NCBI RefSeq assembly: GCF_943913915.1
Contig: NZ_CALUAA010000031.1
Location: 1 to 6,011 of the forward strand
DNA: 6,011 nucleotides
From: an uncultured Peptoniphilus sp.
Lineage (GTDB): Bacteria > Bacillota > Clostridia > Tissierellales > Peptoniphilaceae
Reading direction: 5' to 3'
A model generated the notes under the pieces. It saw only the letters and a list, made by a program, of their open reading frames with translations, made no database searches and was not told the origin of the DNA. Each line of letters opens with the position of its first letter. Within the stretch, counting starts at the first letter, position 1. Made by a program: the position numbers and the translations under genes. Of the stretch, positions 5,401 to 6,011 are shown one piece after another.

Positions 5401-5925
5401 ACCGGCGGTCAATCCTCCAAGGCAACGCCGAAAGGATCGGTTGTACAATTTGCTGCAGCCGGTAAGAAGACCGCTAAAAAAGACCTGGGCCTCTTGGCTA
5501 TGAGCTACCGCGATATTTACGTCGCAAAGGTTGCTCTCGGCGCCAATATGAACCACCTCATTAAGGTTATTAAAGAAGCGGAAGCTTACGACGGCCCCTC
5601 CCTCATCGTCGCATACTCGCCCTGTATTAATCACGGCTTGAACAAGGGCATGATGTATGCAACCCAACAACAAAAAGAAGCTGTCGAAAGTAACTACTGG
5701 CAACTTTACCGCTACAACCCCGATCTTATTAAAGAAGGTAAAAACCCGTTCATCTTGGATTCCAAGGAACCGAGTAAATCCTATCGCGAATTCATTATGA
5801 GCGAAAACCGTTACGCATCCTTGCTCCGTCGTTCCCCCGAAGAAGGTGAAGAACTTCTCGACGCATCGGAAGAAGATGCAAGACAAACTTACGAACGCTA
5901 TAAAGAATTAGCAGAAGAAAAATAA
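2404..5925 (+). CDS. nifJ: Pyruvate:ferredoxin (flavodoxin) oxidoreductase, single chain
   Basis: A complete 1173-aa cytoplasmic homodimer-type PFOR, oxidising pyruvate with CoA to acetyl-CoA and CO2 while reducing ferredoxin; this is the central step of anaerobic pyruvate metabolism. The N-terminal domain carries YPITPSSPMA (29-38, with the Thr32 expected near pyruvate), Glu65 in MQAEAGAAAA (thiamine diphosphate contact) and Arg115 in HVAARTLG (substrate contact). The inserted 2x[4Fe-4S] ferredoxin domain has C690/693/696/700 and C744/747/750/754. The C-terminal thiamine diphosphate domain has the cluster ligands C810 and C813 (ACAGC), C838 (ATGCSQAWG) and C1074 (YSPCINHG), the GGDGW motif (964-968), and DNELYANTGGQSS with Asn999 and Thr1000. 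All catalytic and cluster ligands are present. It ends about 100 residues after C1074, roughly 60 residues shorter overall than the Desulfovibrio africanus enzyme, consistent with lacking that enzyme's O2-protective C-terminal extension. It is a lone gene with its own promoter and a cre-like site in the leader. No convincing intrinsic terminator lies between its stop and the IS end. Confidence 0.97.
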   Translation: MREKVYKSMDGNEAAAYVSYAFTEVATIYPITPSSPMAALVDSWSADGKKNLFDQEVRLVEMQAEAGAAAALHGSLEAGALTTTYTASQGLALMIPSMFRTAGSLYPGVMHVAARTLGTHVLSIYGDHSDVMACRQTGWAMLSSANVQDCMNLSAVAHLCAIEASVPFMHFFDGFRTSHEIQKIEVMDYEDLRDMLNWEALEHYKQTAMNPERPKQRGIVQNPDTYFQSREAVNVFYDRIPEIVEKYMNKINDLKGTDYKLFNYYGAEDAENVIVGMGSVSGLVQDTVDKLNAAGEKTGYLQVHLYRPFSKKHFLDELPKSVKRIAVIDRTKEPGGREPLYLDVSAALNNLKHRPEVFGGRYGLSSKDVDHAQIKAVFDNLKQSESKDDFTVGIVDDVTYRSLPVDHSFQIENPKIIQCKFWGLGGDGTVGANKNSIKIIGDNTDMYVQAYFEYDAKKTGGITKSNLRFGHEPIRNSNAVTHGDFIACHNQSYITRYDIVNEIRPGGVFLLNTTWDDATIAERLPNKVKKYIAENDIKFYTIDAVHLAEDIGLGRRTNTILQSAFFKLAEIIPMDEAERLMKEFAKKSYEHKGEKIVNMNYKAIEVGYQNLHLYDVPAEWKDLTVVEPEVDQTLGEYVRNMMLPITELHGDDLPVSAFKGFESGYIPLGTSKFEKRGIAVHVPRWQPDNCIQCNQCSFVCPHAAIRPFLLDDEEVKNKPEEFRSVPAKGIKEYEFAIQVDPLDCTGCGNCVQTCPAKEKALVFEDLETQLPEQKNWDYAMTLSHKENPMNKFTIKGSQFEQPLLEFSGACAGCSESPYAKLLTQLFGDRMYIANATGCSQAWGCAFPIAPYTTNHQGFGPAWSNLLFENNAEFCLGMYLANGQQREKVTMELEKVDKAIDDADAKKAFKEWLDNYNEGEGTRERSDAVIAALERLDLDGEALEAKKYVLDHKEQLTKKSFWMYGGDGWAYDIGYGGLDHVLATGADLNVLVVDNELYANTGGQSSKATPKGSVVQFAAAGKKTAKKDLGLLAMSYRDIYVAKVALGANMNHLIKVIKEAEAYDGPSLIVAYSPCINHGLNKGMMYATQQQKEAVESNYWQLYRYNPDLIKEGKNPFILDSKEPSKSYREFIMSENRYASLLRRSPEEGEELLDASEEDARQTYERYKELAEEK

Positions 5926-5961
5926 AATCTGTCCCATACTATTAGGAGCCCGATCCTTGTG

Positions 5962-5980
5962 GTGACCCCATAAAGTTGGA
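5962..5980 (+). repeat. Terminal inverted repeat of IS3-type element, right copy
   Basis: GTGACCCCATAAAGTTGGA, the exact inverted match of 389-407. It begins 36 bases after the nifJ stop codon. The element it opens would extend to the right, out of the window. Confidence 0.75.
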
Positions 5981-5989
5981 CCAAATACC

Positions 5990-6011
5990 AGAGAGAATTT
6001 TTATTCTCTCT
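5990..6011 (+). terminator. Subterminal hairpin of the right IS end; possible nifJ terminator
   Basis: AGAGAGAAT (5990-5998) and ATTCTCTCT (6003-6011) form a perfect 9-bp stem with a TTTT loop, nine bases inside the terminal repeat. The window ends at the foot of the stem, so its full length and any U-tract are unknown. The nearer candidate (AGGA 5944-5947 with TCCT 5954-5957) is only 4 bp and has no T-run, so this is the first strong hairpin after nifJ. Confidence 0.4.

Larger units (their letters stand above)
5962..6011 (+). mobile_element. Start of a second IS3-type element (runs off the window)
   Basis: The terminal repeat is followed by CCAAATACC and a hairpin. No transposase codons fall in the 50 visible bases. 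By orientation of the repeat, and by comparison with the left remnant (whose repeat is downstream of orfB), this is the left, orfA-proximal end of a copy in the same direction. Whether it is intact, and whether it is the same element type inside, cannot be seen. Confidence 0.55.

Noticed and set aside
5206..5886. 226-codon open frame antisense to the nifJ 3' end
   Set aside because: It lies wholly opposite highly conserved PFOR coding sequence, has no family match I recognise and no ribosome site of note; it is a by-product of the codon use of nifJ.
205..6011. A functional composite transposon
   Set aside because: The left IS is truncated with a stop in its transposase and the right one is cut by the window; matching ends alone do not show that the segment moves as a unit.
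1..6011. tRNA, rRNA, CRISPR array or replication origin
   Set aside because: No cloverleaf, rRNA-like stretch, regularly spaced repeats or DnaA-box cluster was seen.

Overview
The window looks like a piece of chromosome from a strictly anaerobic, low-to-mid G+C Gram-positive bacterium (Bacillota). The evidence is a one-chain pyruvate:ferredoxin oxidoreductase, a membrane polyferredoxin, strong AGGAGG-type ribosome sites, a cre-like operator, and a 45-residue CXXC protein of the type first named in Clostridioides difficile (CD1871A family). A Clostridia/Tissierellia-type host fits best, but the genus cannot be fixed from this sequence.

Layout. Bases 2-73 hold the last 23 codons of a heavy-metal P-type ATPase, followed by a hairpin terminator (79-110). 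Bases about 205-407 are the decayed right end of an IS3-family insertion sequence: the C-terminal end of orfB with an in-frame stop, then a strong hairpin, then a terminal inverted repeat. Next, on the minus strand, is a tight three-gene operon read from 2062 down to 433: a 45-aa CXXC membrane peptide, a membrane-bound 4Fe-4S polyferredoxin, and a TlpA-like thioredoxin lipoprotein. A 341-bp divergent control region (2063-2403) separates it from nifJ (2404-5925, plus strand), a complete 1173-aa pyruvate:ferredoxin oxidoreductase. At the right edge (5962-6011) another IS end begins. Its 19-bp terminal repeat is an exact inverted copy of the left one, and a second hairpin lies just inside it.

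How the genes may work together. nifJ converts pyruvate and CoA to acetyl-CoA, CO2 and reduced ferredoxin. The minus-strand operon looks like an electron conduit across the membrane: cytoplasmic Fe-S clusters, then a membrane Fe-S protein and a small CXXC partner, then an exported lipoprotein thioredoxin. This would keep extracytoplasmic thiols reduced without a DsbD/CcdA protein. That reduced ferredoxin from nifJ feeds it is an inference from gene position and family chemistry, not something the sequence proves. Both transcription units run into IS-derived end sequences, whose hairpins may now serve as their terminators.
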